In this document: positions 45,812 to 54,176 of the stretch, piece by piece
Numbering within the stretch: position 1 is the first letter of the stretch
How the letters are laid out: each line of letters starts with the position of its first letter
From: Arthrobacter crystallopoietes
GTDB lineage: Bacteria > Actinomycetota > Actinomycetes > Actinomycetales > Micrococcaceae
DNA length: 64,000 bases
Assembly: GCF_017603825.1 (NCBI RefSeq)
Contig: NZ_CP072014.1
Span: forward strand, 2,108,001-2,172,000
Direction: 5' to 3'
Made by a program: the position numbers and the translations under genes
The notes under the pieces: model-generated
What the model was told of the DNA's origin: nothing
The model's input: only the letters and a program-made list of their open reading frames with translations
The model's database searches: none

Positions 45812-47293
45812 CTAACCCGCCGCACCCTCCAGCGGCCAAGTGTGTACCGGCTGGTTGGTGTGCATGTTGTGCGAATACTGCCGTGTCATCTCGGCCAGCG
45901 CTGCGGGACGGTCCAGCCCTCCTGCTTCGAGCAGCCGCAGGGTCTTGATCTGCCAGTTGGCACCGTTCTGTTCCGTCTGGGCGCGGGCGCGCAGGATCTC
46001 CACGTACCGGTCGATCAGATCCGGGGCCACACGAAGATCGGCCAGGCCCTCGGCGGCCAGCGGCAGCAGATGGCGGATAATCAGCTCTACCACCGGGATA
46101 TCTCCGATGCCCGGCCAATAGACCGTCGCTTCCAGCCCCTGCTTGGCGCAGTTGATGAAGTTATCGGCCGCGCTCTTGAACGCGAGCCGGGACCACAGCG
46201 GTCGGTCAGCCGTCCTGATCATCCGGACCAACCCGAAGAAGAAGGCAGCGTTGGCAACGGTATCCAACACCGTAGGTCCGGCAGGAAGCAGCCGGTTTTC
46301 GAGCCGCAGGTTCGGCAGGTCTTCACCGGGGTCGTAGATGGGGCGGTTCCAGCGGTAGACGGTGCCGTTGTGCAGGCGAAGTTCCGGCAGCAGCGGCGCG
46401 CCGGCCTTGGTCTGCTTGCCGCTGGTGCGCGAGAGTTCCGGCAGTAGGGCCGGGAAGTAGCGCACGTTCTCTTCGAACAGGTCGAAGATCGAGGTGATCC
46501 ACCGTTCCCCGAACCACACGCGGGGCCGGACACCCTGGTTGCGCATTTCCGGTGGCCTCGTATCGATCGACTGCTTGAACACTTCGATCCGCGTCTCATG
46601 CCAGAGCAGCTTCTCCATGAACACCGGCGAATTCGCCGCCAGCGCCACCTGCGGCCCGGCAACGATCTGGGCCGCGTTCCATACCGGTGCGAATTCGGAT
46701 GGCTGGACCTGCAAGTGCAACTGCACGCTGGTGCAGGCGGCTTCCGGCGCAATGTTCTTGGCATAGAAGGACAGCGATTCGATTCCACGCACGTCCATCA
46801 GCACATCTTCGCCGCGGGCCTGCAGTACCGAGGTGTTCAGGGCGGCATAACGCTTACCGGCACTGAGCCAGGACATGTCTTCCACCAGGGCGCGTTTGAG
46901 CGTGGGCAGGATGCCGATCATGAGGATGCGGGCCTTCGCCGATGCGGCGCGTTCGTCCGCATGGTTCAACTGGTCGCGCAGGCCGTTCTCGAGCTCCTCA
47001 AGCCCGCGGCCGGCCACGGCCAGGGCCGGATGGTTGAGCTCAATGTTGAAGGCCCCGATCTCGGTCTGAAAAGCCGGATCGGCGATGGCTTCGAGCACGG
47101 CGGAGTTGCGCAACGCGGGGGAGCAGTCCGCGTTGGTCAGGTTCAGCTCCATCTCCATTCCAATGGAGCCAGTGCCGGCGAAGTCGGCCGTGGCCAGGTA
47201 TTGCCCGAAGCTTTCCAGATTTTCCAGCAGACGTTCACGGTAACGGGTGCGCTGCTCACGGCTGAACGTCTTGGTTTTGACTTCTGCGCCCAT
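45812..47293 (-). CDS. Glutamate-cysteine ligase family 2 (GCS2) carboxylate-amine ligase
   Basis: 493 residues. GCS2 members couple a carboxylate (usually glutamate) to an amine using ATP. Landmarks: SIGMEMELNLTNADCSPALR (metal-binding Glu triad), TEIGAFNIELNHPALAVAGR, SVQLHLQVQPSEFAPVWNAA, QVALAANSPVF and RLENRLLPAGPTVLDTVANA. In actinobacteria related proteins are annotated as glutamate-cysteine ligase, but the lineage usually makes mycothiol rather than glutathione. Gamma-glutamylcysteine for ergothioneine, or another amide, is equally possible. It is followed (minus-strand upstream) by hsp20 with a terminator between. Confidence 0.8.
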   Translation of the reverse strand: MGAEVKTKTFSREQRTRYRERLLENLESFGQYLATADFAGTGSIGMEMELNLTNADCSPALRNSAVLEAIADPAFQTEIGAFNIELNHPALAVAGRGLEELENGLRDQLNHADERAASAKARILMIGILPTLKRALVEDMSWLSAGKRYAALNTSVLQARGEDVLMDVRGIESLSFYAKNIAPEAACTSVQLHLQVQPSEFAPVWNAAQIVAGPQVALAANSPVFMEKLLWHETRIEVFKQSIDTRPPEMRNQGVRPRVWFGERWITSIFDLFEENVRYFPALLPELSRTSGKQTKAGAPLLPELRLHNGTVYRWNRPIYDPGEDLPNLRLENRLLPAGPTVLDTVANAAFFFGLVRMIRTADRPLWSRLAFKSAADNFINCAKQGLEATVYWPGIGDIPVVELIIRHLLPLAAEGLADLRVAPDLIDRYVEILRARAQTEQNGANWQIKTLRLLEAGGLDRPAALAEMTRQYSHNMHTNQPVHTWPLEGAAG

Positions 47294-47367
47294 GTTTGAA
47301 GGTAACCATCACTAGGGCACCTTGTATAGAGCGGCGTGCCATCAGCCGACGGCCGCCGGACAAGAGA

Positions 47368-47400
47368 CGGCCCCTCACCCGGAAGAAGGGCAAGGGGCCG
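47368..47400 (-). terminator. Hairpin terminator of hsp20
   Basis: CGGCCCCT and AGGGGCCG form an 8-base stem with a possible inner CCC/GGG pair. It begins 21 bases after the hsp20 stop on the minus strand and separates it from the GCS2 gene. Confidence 0.55.
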
Positions 47401-47420
47401 CACGTCACGCCAATCGGGGA

Positions 47421-47882
47421 TTACGCCTCGACCGACTTCTGGTCATCGGTAGCTTCGGCGCTATCGACCGCCACCGTTTCAGCTGCTCCGGTGACAACCT
47501 CGATCTTGCGCGGCTTGGCCTTCTCGCTGACGGGGATGGACACCGAGAGCACGCCATTCTCGTATCGGGCGGAGATGGCATCGATGTCGATACCCTGTCC
47601 CAGGTTGAGCTGGCGCAGGAACGAGCCGCCTTCGCGCTCGCGGGTGAGCCACTTGACGCCTTCCGCACCGCGGACCGTGCGCTCGGCCCGGATGGTCAGC
47701 AGCTGCCCGTCGACGTCGATGTCGACGGATCCAGGATCAATCCCAGGCAGGTCAGCGTTCAGAATGTAGTGGTCCCCGTCGCGGTACAGATCCATCGGCA
47801 TCAGGCGCAGGCCCGGGCGGTTTTCCAGCAGGGCTCCGGCGACGCGGTCCAGTTCACGGAATGGGTCGAACTTCATGGCCAT
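47421..47882 (-). CDS. Hsp20/alpha-crystallin small heat shock protein
   Basis: 153 residues. N-terminus MKFDPFRELDRVAGALLENR is the usual Hsp20 start; the alpha-crystallin domain runs from PMDLYRDGDHYILNADLPGI to RYENGVLSVSIPVSEKAKPR, including the conserved G-V-L motif. It binds unfolding proteins without ATP. Three ATGs cluster at the start; 47882 was chosen because AAGGAG lies 9 bases upstream, while the one at 47888 is only 3 bases away. The promoter carries a HAIR-like site and a CIRCE element, so both HspR and HrcA may repress it until heat stress. Confidence 0.9.
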   Translation of the reverse strand: MAMKFDPFRELDRVAGALLENRPGLRLMPMDLYRDGDHYILNADLPGIDPGSVDIDVDGQLLTIRAERTVRGAEGVKWLTREREGGSFLRQLNLGQGIDIDAISARYENGVLSVSIPVSEKAKPRKIEVVTGAAETVAVDSAEATDDQKSVEA

Positions 47883-47939
47883 TGTCATCAACTCCTTCGC
47901 ATCAACGCCCCGTACGGAGCGGTTGTCCTGGCTTCCATA

Positions 47940-47960
47940 GTTGAGTCACCCTCGCTCAAC
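47940..47960. promoter_or_regulatory. HAIR-like HspR site upstream of hsp20
   Basis: GTTGAGT-N7-GCTCAAC resembles the HAIR consensus CTTGAGT-N7-ACTCAAG, with the correct 7-base spacer. The repeat extends one base further on each side (A and T). It lies about 58 bases upstream of the hsp20 start. Confidence 0.7.
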
Positions 47961-47972
47961 TACTTTCATAGA

Positions 47973-47999
47973 TTAGCAGTCAGGTGGGAAGAGTGCTAA
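47973..47999. promoter_or_regulatory. CIRCE element (HrcA site) upstream of hsp20
   Basis: TTAGCAGTC-N9-GAGTGCTAA matches the CIRCE consensus TTAGCACTC-N9-GAGTGCTAA at 17 of 18 arm positions, with exact spacing. It lies 12 bases beyond the HAIR-like site. Confidence 0.82.
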
Positions 48000-48113
48000 C
48001 ACTTTTTGCATGCTGTCAGCGAACAGATGACTAACCGATTCACCCAATTCTCTGGACGGGTGCTCCCAACAGACGTAGCCTGAAATTCGGAAGCAAAACT
48101 GGTTGTCACGGGG

Positions 48114-49148
48114 GTGGTCGCAGTGCGCGTTGAGCGACTGTCCCGTGTGCCCGTCGTGGTGCGCAAGCTCGTGCTCACAGCTGCTGCCACCGCCGGATTC
48201 GCCCTTTTCGGGATCGCTGGCGCGAGTGCCGCGGATGCTGATGACGGCCTTCTGCCCGAAATGCTCAGTTCAGAAGCTCAAAGCACGACGGCGGCGCTCA
48301 CCGGGGAGCTCATACCCATTACCGACAACGTGGGTGCATTGACAGGGAAGCCGGCGCCCGTTGCCGGCGAACTTGCGGCCACGGAGGATGGCGCCCCGGT
48401 TGTCGAAGAGGCCGCCGCCCCTGTCAGCGCTGTTTCGGAGACAGTTGTCCAGGCCGCGCAGCCGGTTACGGCGGCAGCGCACGAGGTGGCCGGCGCTGTG
48501 GCCTCCGTGTCCGATCCTGTCCTTGAATCAGTCGCGCCCCTAGCCGAACCGGTGCTCGAAGCCGCGGCACCTGTCGTCGAAGCGGCAGCTAAACCTATCG
48601 TTGACGCAGCGGAAGCCGGTGGGTTGGTCGGCGAAACTACTGGCTCGAACGAAACGATTACGGTGGACGAGGACGGCCCTACCGCGGATGCATCATCTGT
48701 CTCCGTTGCGGTAGCTGAGGTTCCCAGCATCCAGCTGGCGGATAGCACTGCCGAGGTCGTTCCCGCTGATACCGCCGCTGGGACATCGGACAGCCGCCAG
48801 GAAGAGCGCGAAGCAGCGCCCGCTCCGACGGAGCTCCCACCACCTCCGGCGCAGTTCTTGGCCCAAATTGCCCACGCTCCTTCGGCGGTCACGGATCAGC
48901 ATGCCCATAGTGCCGCCAGGGATTCGTATCCAGGCCAGCCCGTCGCGGCTACTCCGACCGCCGTCCCAGCAGGTGTTGGCGGAAGCGGCACTGCTACCGC
49001 TGGCGGAAGTGCCTCCGCCGGCCAGGGTGCCGCTGACGTGCCTTTTTCTCATCTGCTCCCGCCGTTAGCAAATTCGGGGACTGCCGATGGCTCGGCTTGG
49101 AGTTTGCCCGCTTCACGTTCTTCGGATCCCGGCTCCTCTCCTGATTGA
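48114..49148 (+). CDS. Secreted Ala/Val/Pro-rich protein, no anchor motif
   Basis: 344 residues from GTG 48114 (GTG 48123 is an alternative). A signal peptide (KLVLTAAATAGFALFGIAGA then SAADA) is followed by a low-complexity Ala/Val/Glu/Pro region containing many AAPV and VLE/VVE repeats (PVLEAAAPVVEAAAKPIVDA). There are no cysteines and no LPxTG motif. The C-terminus ends in WSLPASRSSDPGSSPD, an unusual Ser/Asp-rich tail. It looks like an extended surface or biofilm protein. The next gene, 87 bases downstream, encodes a similar but anchored protein, so the two may work together. Function unknown. Confidence 0.6.
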   Translation: MVAVRVERLSRVPVVVRKLVLTAAATAGFALFGIAGASAADADDGLLPEMLSSEAQSTTAALTGELIPITDNVGALTGKPAPVAGELAATEDGAPVVEEAAAPVSAVSETVVQAAQPVTAAAHEVAGAVASVSDPVLESVAPLAEPVLEAAAPVVEAAAKPIVDAAEAGGLVGETTGSNETITVDEDGPTADASSVSVAVAEVPSIQLADSTAEVVPADTAAGTSDSRQEEREAAPAPTELPPPPAQFLAQIAHAPSAVTDQHAHSAARDSYPGQPVAATPTAVPAGVGGSGTATAGGSASAGQGAADVPFSHLLPPLANSGTADGSAWSLPASRSSDPGSSPD

Positions 49149-49235
49149 TCTGGTCCACGCTGCCCTTTTACCGGCAGCACAAAGACCACTGCCACCCGCA
49201 ACAGGGCGGCTACAGATTCAATCAGGAGAACAATC

Positions 49236-50987
49236 ATGCGTAGAACAATGCGGACGGCGCTATGCAGCGTCGTTTTTAGCGGAGGACTTCTCGTCCTCGG
49301 TACCGCGGCTGCTTCAGCCGCGGAACCTGAAACACCGGAGTCTGCGGTTGCTCCGGACAGCACAGTGTCAGTTGCAGCGGATCTGGATGTAATCACCGAC
49401 GACGTCGAGCTCGATGCCGTAGCGGCTGTGGACGCACAGGTCCTCGGTCTTGAGGCAGACGCGGATCTCGACGCCGAACTGCTTAAAGCGGAGGCGGAGG
49501 CCGATGTTGTGGCCGATGTGGAACTCGGAGCCGACGCGGTTGGCTATGCCGCTCCTGTGGAAGCAGAGCCCGTGGCGGAAGCTGTCGAAGCTGAGGCGAC
49601 TGTGGTTGCGGACGCTGACGTTGCCGTCGGGACAGCAGAACAAGATGATGCGATTGCCGAGGAGCCCCAGGCGACGGAAGCGGACGTGGATGCCGTTGCG
49701 GATGTAGAAGCCGAAGCCGATGTTGTACTCGCCGATGCTGACGCGGTGGCTGATGACAATACCGTCGAGACTAATGCGGACGTGATGGCAGAAGCCACGG
49801 TAGTTACCGAGGAAGGCGCCCTAACCGATGCGACCGATGATGCCGAAACCCCAGCAGCACAGGCCGATGCGGCCCCCGCTGCCGATGTGGTGGTCGAGGA
49901 TGTTGCGGCTGCAGACGTTGAGGCCGCCACGGATGTGAATGTGGCGCTTGACGAAGACAACCTGGTCGACGTTTCCGCTGACATTTGCCTTGATGCTGAT
50001 GTTGCTCTGTTGGGTGATGGGCTGTCGGCAAACGGATTTCCGTGCCGCACAACGGACACCAGCAGCGGTACCGACGGCGGCGTTATTGTCGCCGATGCAG
50101 ACCTGCTTGCGGATGCAACGGTCATGATCGGCGAAGTGCTCGGTACCGATAATTTTGGCAACGCCATCGACGCTGATGTTGCCGGAGCTGTCCTTGCCGA
50201 GGCGGATCCGGTGGCAACTGCTGGCTCCGGCGACCGACTTGGTGTGGTGGCCGACATTTGCCTGGATGCCGCGCTGGCCCTCGGCGGTTCGGCGGCTGAT
50301 CCCAATGGCTGCCTGGCCGCGACGGCGAGCAATGGCACCGGTGATGCCGAGGACACCGATGGAGCCGCCGGATCGGATTCTGGTGCAACAGATTCGGGTA
50401 CACGCGGTGACGGTGCCGCGGGAGCAGCCGGCGGTGGTGGTGTCGCAATCGGTGACGACGCAACCGGAACTGAGAATAACGACGGCGATGCCGTAGCTGG
50501 AGTTCAGGGGCCGGGGAATGTCGGCATTCCTGGAGACGAGTCCGCTACCGGGAATGATGCCGGAACGGATGCAGCAGAATCGCAAACGGATACGCCTGCA
50601 GGGATCGCCGGAGACCGAGGGGTCCTCGCCGGCGGTGAAGGAACTCCCGGAACGGAAGGAACCCTGGATTCTGCCTTCGTTGCTGGTGCTAACGGCGGCG
50701 GGGCAACCATAGGGACGCAGGGCGAGCCGGCGGCCAACGGCGTGGAAGTGTCGGCCGCCGCTAACCGCATCGCAGGTAGCGACGCGACCGGAACCAACAG
50801 CGGAACGCTGGCGGCCGGCGTCGTTGTTGGTAGTTCAGAAGCCGGCACGCCAGGTGCCGTCGGAAGAGAAACCCTCGCCCAGACAGGAGCCAATACGGCA
50901 CACCTGCTGTTCGGCGGGATGGCGATGATTCTGCTCGGTGGCCTGCTGGTCATGAGGCGGAAGGAAGTTGCTCCCATGAGGAGCTAG
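49236..50987 (+). CDS. Acidic LAQTG-anchored surface protein with DA-rich repeats
   Basis: 583 residues from ATG 49236 (AGGAGAA upstream). Signal peptide TALCSVVFSGGLLVLGTAAASA. Residues about 45-240 are almost only Ala, Asp, Glu and Val in alternating pattern (EADADLDAELLKAEAEADVV). Two related modules follow, each with a Cys pair: SADICLDADVALLGDG...NGFPC near 247-272 and ADICLDAALALGG...NGC near 338-360. A Gly-rich region leads to the sortase signal LAQTG, a hydrophobic helix (HLLFGGMAMILLGGLLVM) and RRKE. LAQTG fits class E sortases common in high-GC actinobacteria; no sortase gene is in the window. Very acidic and extended; possible roles are adhesion or metal/water binding. Confidence 0.72.
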   Translation: MRRTMRTALCSVVFSGGLLVLGTAAASAAEPETPESAVAPDSTVSVAADLDVITDDVELDAVAAVDAQVLGLEADADLDAELLKAEAEADVVADVELGADAVGYAAPVEAEPVAEAVEAEATVVADADVAVGTAEQDDAIAEEPQATEADVDAVADVEAEADVVLADADAVADDNTVETNADVMAEATVVTEEGALTDATDDAETPAAQADAAPAADVVVEDVAAADVEAATDVNVALDEDNLVDVSADICLDADVALLGDGLSANGFPCRTTDTSSGTDGGVIVADADLLADATVMIGEVLGTDNFGNAIDADVAGAVLAEADPVATAGSGDRLGVVADICLDAALALGGSAADPNGCLAATASNGTGDAEDTDGAAGSDSGATDSGTRGDGAAGAAGGGGVAIGDDATGTENNDGDAVAGVQGPGNVGIPGDESATGNDAGTDAAESQTDTPAGIAGDRGVLAGGEGTPGTEGTLDSAFVAGANGGGATIGTQGEPAANGVEVSAAANRIAGSDATGTNSGTLAAGVVVGSSEAGTPGAVGRETLAQTGANTAHLLFGGMAMILLGGLLVMRRKEVAPMRS

Positions 50988-51007
50988 CGGAAGGACAGGC
51001 AAGGGGT

Positions 51008-51058
51008 GCGGCCTCTTCACTGGGAACTTGGCGGGAGCCAGACGCCGGAAGAGGCTGC
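51008..51058 (+). terminator. Hairpin after the LAQTG gene
   Basis: GCGGCCTCTTC and GAAGAGGCTGC pair over 11 positions (one G-U) enclosing a 29-base loop. It begins 20 bases after the stop. Confidence 0.55.
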
Positions 51059-51089
51059 ATCCACCCTTGTCCGTATATTGATATAACAC

Positions 51090-51102
51090 TCCACATAGTG
51101 GA
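51090..51102. promoter_or_regulatory. Inverted repeat TCCAC-ATA-GTGGA upstream of the BASS transporter
   Basis: Perfect 5-base arms about 33 bases before the start codon, next to an AT-rich TATTGATATAACA stretch that may be the promoter. A candidate operator with no known regulator. Confidence 0.35.
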
Positions 51103-51134
51103 CGCTCGGTGCGGGGCATTTATAGGCTTGCGCA

Positions 51135-52118
51135 ATGACCTCGCCAGTTGAGCCACCGCGGACAGCAAACGCCAGCATCGATACCACTAGGGAGGACCGG
51201 GCCGCGACAATCGCGGTCACGCTGTTCCCCATCCTGATTCTGGCGGGCGGTGTCGTAGCTTTCCTGTTCCCCTCGGCCTTTACCGGCTGGGGAGCACTGG
51301 TGACACCGGCGCTGGGCATCATTATGTTCGGAATGGGGCTAACCTTGACGCCGCCGGACTTCGCGCTGATCGCCAAGCGGCCTATTCCCGTGGTGCTCGG
51401 GGTCATCGCGCAGTTTGTCATCATGCCGCTGCTGGGCCTGCTGATCAGCATGGCGCTTGGCCTGCCGCCGGCGCTGGCGGCGGGCGTGATCCTGGTGGGC
51501 TGCTGCCCCGGCGGGACCGCCTCCAACGTGGTGTCCTATCTGGCCAAGGGCGATGTCGCCTTGTCGGTGGCGATGACTTCGGTGTCGACGTTGCTGGCCC
51601 CGCTGCTCACACCGGTCCTGACCTTGTGGCTGGCCAACCAGTACATGCCCGTTGACGCCGCCTCCATGGCCGGATCGATCGTGCAGATTGTGCTCATCCC
51701 CGTGGTGCTGGGCCTGGTGGCACGCTTCTTCCTGCCCGGGATCGTGGCCAAGGCGCTGCCACTGCTGCCCTGGGTCTCGGTCCTGGCTATTACCTATGTG
51801 GTAATCGCCGTCGTCTCCGGCAGCGCGGCGGCCATCGCGGCAGCAGGGCTGCTGGTGTTTGTCGCGGTGGTGCTGCACAACGGCCTCGGCTACGCGCTCG
51901 GTTACGGTGCCGCACGCCTGTTCAAGCTACCGGTCTCCTCGCGCCGCACCACGGCCATCGAGGTCGGCATGCAGAACTCGGGCCTCGCTGCGGGACTGGC
52001 CGCCCAACACCTGACGGCCGAATCCGCGCTGCCTGCCGCCATCTTCTCGGTATGGCACAACGTCTCCGGCGCTCTCATTGCAGCGTTCTGGCGCCGGCGG
52101 GATGCCGCCAAGTCCTAA
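51135..52118 (+). CDS. Bile acid:sodium symporter family (BASS/SBF) transporter
   Basis: 327 residues, nine or ten hydrophobic segments. Core motifs: PALGIIMFGMGLTLTPPDFA, VILVGCCPGGTASNVVSYLA (sodium-binding unwound helix), VALSVAMTSVSTLLAPLLTP and TTAIEVGMQNSGLAAGLAAQ (second cross-over helix with E-x-G-x-Q-N). Bacterial BASS proteins take up organic acids such as pantoate or pyruvate rather than bile acids. A polar N-terminal tail of about 25 residues precedes the first helix. Transcribed alone, convergent with the oxidoreductase gene. Confidence 0.88.
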   Translation: MTSPVEPPRTANASIDTTREDRAATIAVTLFPILILAGGVVAFLFPSAFTGWGALVTPALGIIMFGMGLTLTPPDFALIAKRPIPVVLGVIAQFVIMPLLGLLISMALGLPPALAAGVILVGCCPGGTASNVVSYLAKGDVALSVAMTSVSTLLAPLLTPVLTLWLANQYMPVDAASMAGSIVQIVLIPVVLGLVARFFLPGIVAKALPLLPWVSVLAITYVVIAVVSGSAAAIAAAGLLVFVAVVLHNGLGYALGYGAARLFKLPVSSRRTTAIEVGMQNSGLAAGLAAQHLTAESALPAAIFSVWHNVSGALIAAFWRRRDAAKS

Positions 52119-52142
52119 CGGTGGAAGCAGCGGGCGGTCAGG

Positions 52143-53234
52143 TCAATCCGCTACCGGCACGGCCCGATCGTTGACATAGCTGACCCCGAGTTGGGCGCGC
52201 ACGCCGTCGAACAGGCGCATGGTGTTCAACGTGTCGTCCAGCGGCATGGTGGGACTTTCCAGCAGGCCCTGCTGGATGCAGCGGGTGACATCGCGCAGCT
52301 CGTACACATAGTTCTGGCCTACGGGCTCAAAGGTCTCGATCCGCGGCAATCCGTTGTGCTCCCGGATGATCAGTTCGGTTGGGTTATGCAGCGGGCTGTT
52401 GGTGCGCAGCCAGCCATTGCTGCCGCAGACGGTGACGGTGCGCGGCGAGGACGCGAGTAGCGAGGAAGTCAGTTGCGCCTGGGCTCCCGAGCTATAGGTA
52501 AGGGTCAGCGCGTTCTGGGTGTCCACGCCGTCGTCGTTAATATGGCCGACGGCGGAAATGGTCTGCGGGAATCCCATCGTGCCGAGGGCCCAGGTGAGCG
52601 GATAGACGGTTAGATCCAGCAAGGCACCTCCGCCGGCATGGGGATTCCAAAGCCGGGTAGCCGGATCATACGGGGCGGGAAAGCCTATGTCGGCCTGCAG
52701 CCACGCGATCTCGCCGAGTTCCCCGGAGTGGAGGATCTCCCAAGCGCGGTGGACGATCGGCAGGAACCGTGTCCACACTGCCTCCATCAAAAACAATGAG
52801 TTGCTGCGGGCCAGTTCGGCCAATTCAAGGGCCTCACGCGCATTAATGGTCAGGGATTTCTCGCACAGCACGTTCTTGCCGGCTTCCAGCGCGCTTCGGA
52901 CGATTTCATAATGCTGGCCGTGCGGGGTGGCCACGTACACGATATCCACGTCCGGGTCCGCGAAGAGCTGCTCATAGCCTTTGCCGCCATCGTTATCAAA
53001 ATAGGCCGCGGAAAAGCCGAACTGGTCCCGGAAGGCGAGGGCATTTTCCTCCACCCGCGAGCTCACCGCTTGCAGCACGGAATCCTCGAGCAGCGCGATG
53101 TCACCGCTGACCTTGGCAGCGACTTTGCCCGTGGAAACCACGCCCCAGCGCAACGGCCGGCCGGTCGCGGCTAGCGGGGAGGGTGCCCCGGGGGCGGCGC
53201 AGGGAGGCGTGATAATTCGCGGGGGCGTTGTCAT
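52143..53234 (-). CDS. Gfo/Idh/MocA-family oxidoreductase
   Basis: 363 residues. After a Pro-rich 28-residue tail the NAD(P)-binding domain begins, LRWGVVSTGKVAAKVSGDIA, then VDIVYVATPHGQHYEIVRSA and GKNVLCEKSLTINAREALEL with the catalytic E-K pair of the family. The C-terminal sheet domain includes WTRFLPIVHRAWEILHSGEL and GGGALLDLTVYPLTWALGTM (D-x-x-x-Y/H). Similar to dihydrodiol or 1,5-anhydrofructose dehydrogenases acting on sugars. The ATG at 53234 was chosen over one 16 codons upstream. Substrate unknown; no sugar gene is adjacent. Confidence 0.85.
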   Translation of the reverse strand: MTTPPRIITPPCAAPGAPSPLAATGRPLRWGVVSTGKVAAKVSGDIALLEDSVLQAVSSRVEENALAFRDQFGFSAAYFDNDGGKGYEQLFADPDVDIVYVATPHGQHYEIVRSALEAGKNVLCEKSLTINAREALELAELARSNSLFLMEAVWTRFLPIVHRAWEILHSGELGEIAWLQADIGFPAPYDPATRLWNPHAGGGALLDLTVYPLTWALGTMGFPQTISAVGHINDDGVDTQNALTLTYSSGAQAQLTSSLLASSPRTVTVCGSNGWLRTNSPLHNPTELIIREHNGLPRIETFEPVGQNYVYELRDVTRCIQQGLLESPTMPLDDTLNTMRLFDGVRAQLGVSYVNDRAVPVAD

Positions 53235-53544
53235 GAATCCATCATTGCCGCTGCAAATGCGAACGTCCATCAAGCCAGGCAAGTTCCAACGTTTTTCACC
53301 TCACGGTGGTCCCGTGCTGTTGGTGCTCGAATCCATGTGGCCGTCATCATGAGCTCAGCGGGTGCAGGACGTGATTGCCGCTGGCGCAAAACGGGTCCTG
53401 GCCCGGCTCTCGGCGCCCGCGGCAGTAGTGCACCTTGCCGCTGACCTGCGGTTCCCGTGTTGCGCCCCTGTTACTGCTACTCCATGAGTGATACAAAGTA
53501 AGTAGGCTGATATTCCCGTTCAGCAGGAAAGAGGCGCTATACCC
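53235..53544. other. Divergent intergenic region, no gene seen
   Basis: 310 bases between the oxidoreductase and the coiled-coil gene. An AT-richer part near 53490-53520 (GATACAAAGTAAGTAGGCTGA) probably holds the promoter of the coiled-coil gene; AGGAAAGAGG lies just before its ATG. Confidence 0.4.
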
Positions 53545-54057
53545 ATGGAAACATCCCAGATTGTATGGATCATTGTTGCAGTTGTAGTTCTTCTGATCAT
53601 CATCGGTTTGATTGCCTTCTTCGCGAAGAAGCGCAACAAGGCCAAGTTGCATGAACGGCAGGAAGCGGACCGGGCGAAAGCCGCCGAAGTCCGTCAATCG
53701 GCCCAGGCTACTGCACTGGGCGCCCGTGAACGCGAAGCGGAGGCACACCGCGTCCAGGTTGAAGCGGAGCAAGCGGACATCGAGGCCGAGCGCGCGCGGA
53801 TGGAAGCGGACCGGATGCGGCAGCAGGCCGATGAACGCAAGGCTGACGCCCAGGGCATCCGCGATGAATCGCAGGAACAGCTGCGCAAGGCAGACGAACT
53901 GGACCCGGATGTCAATACCGACGACAAGCGCAAGGGCGGGCGCGGAAATGACCGGCGTGCCGGTGACCGCGACGAAAACCGCGGCCCTGACCTGAACCGC
54001 GACGACGAGGGCCGCCACGTTGCCCGCGACGCGGACGGAGACCAGCGCCGCCCGTGA
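53545..54057 (+). CDS. Membrane-anchored coiled-coil protein
   Basis: 170 residues. An N-terminal helix (IVWIIVAVVVLLIIIGLIAF, residues 6-25) anchors the protein, followed by KKRNKAK and a long charged heptad-like region from about 36 to 120 rich in Arg, Glu, Ala, Gln (EREAEAHRVQVEAEQADIEA, ERARMEADRMRQQADERKAD). The tail is very polar with DD, RRAGDRDENRG and DGDQRRP. Such single-pass coiled-coil proteins occur in Micrococcaceae and other actinobacteria without known function; they may scaffold envelope proteins. AGGAAAGAGG precedes the ATG. Confidence 0.7.
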   Translation: METSQIVWIIVAVVVLLIIIGLIAFFAKKRNKAKLHERQEADRAKAAEVRQSAQATALGAREREAEAHRVQVEAEQADIEAERARMEADRMRQQADERKADAQGIRDESQEQLRKADELDPDVNTDDKRKGGRGNDRRAGDRDENRGPDLNRDDEGRHVARDADGDQRRP

Positions 54058-54100
54058 CAGCCGCGGCACCTTCCTGAAGGTACTTCGTCAGGAACTGCTC

Positions 54101-54149
54101 AGCGGCCGGCATCTTGAGGGAAGATCATTCCACCAAGATGCCGGCCGCT
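54101..54149. terminator. Bidirectional terminator, 15-bp perfect stem
   Basis: AGCGGCCGGCATCTT and AAGATGCCGGCCGCT pair across a 19-base loop, between convergent coiled-coil gene and sugar ABC operon. Confidence 0.75.
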
Positions 54150-54176
54150 GCTTTGTGTCCCGTTGAGGATGCCCTG

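Noticed and set aside
49980-50330. Chaplin-like modules in the LAQTG protein
   Set aside because: The Cys-paired ADICLDA modules lack the GNG...C chaplin pattern and its hydrophobic core.
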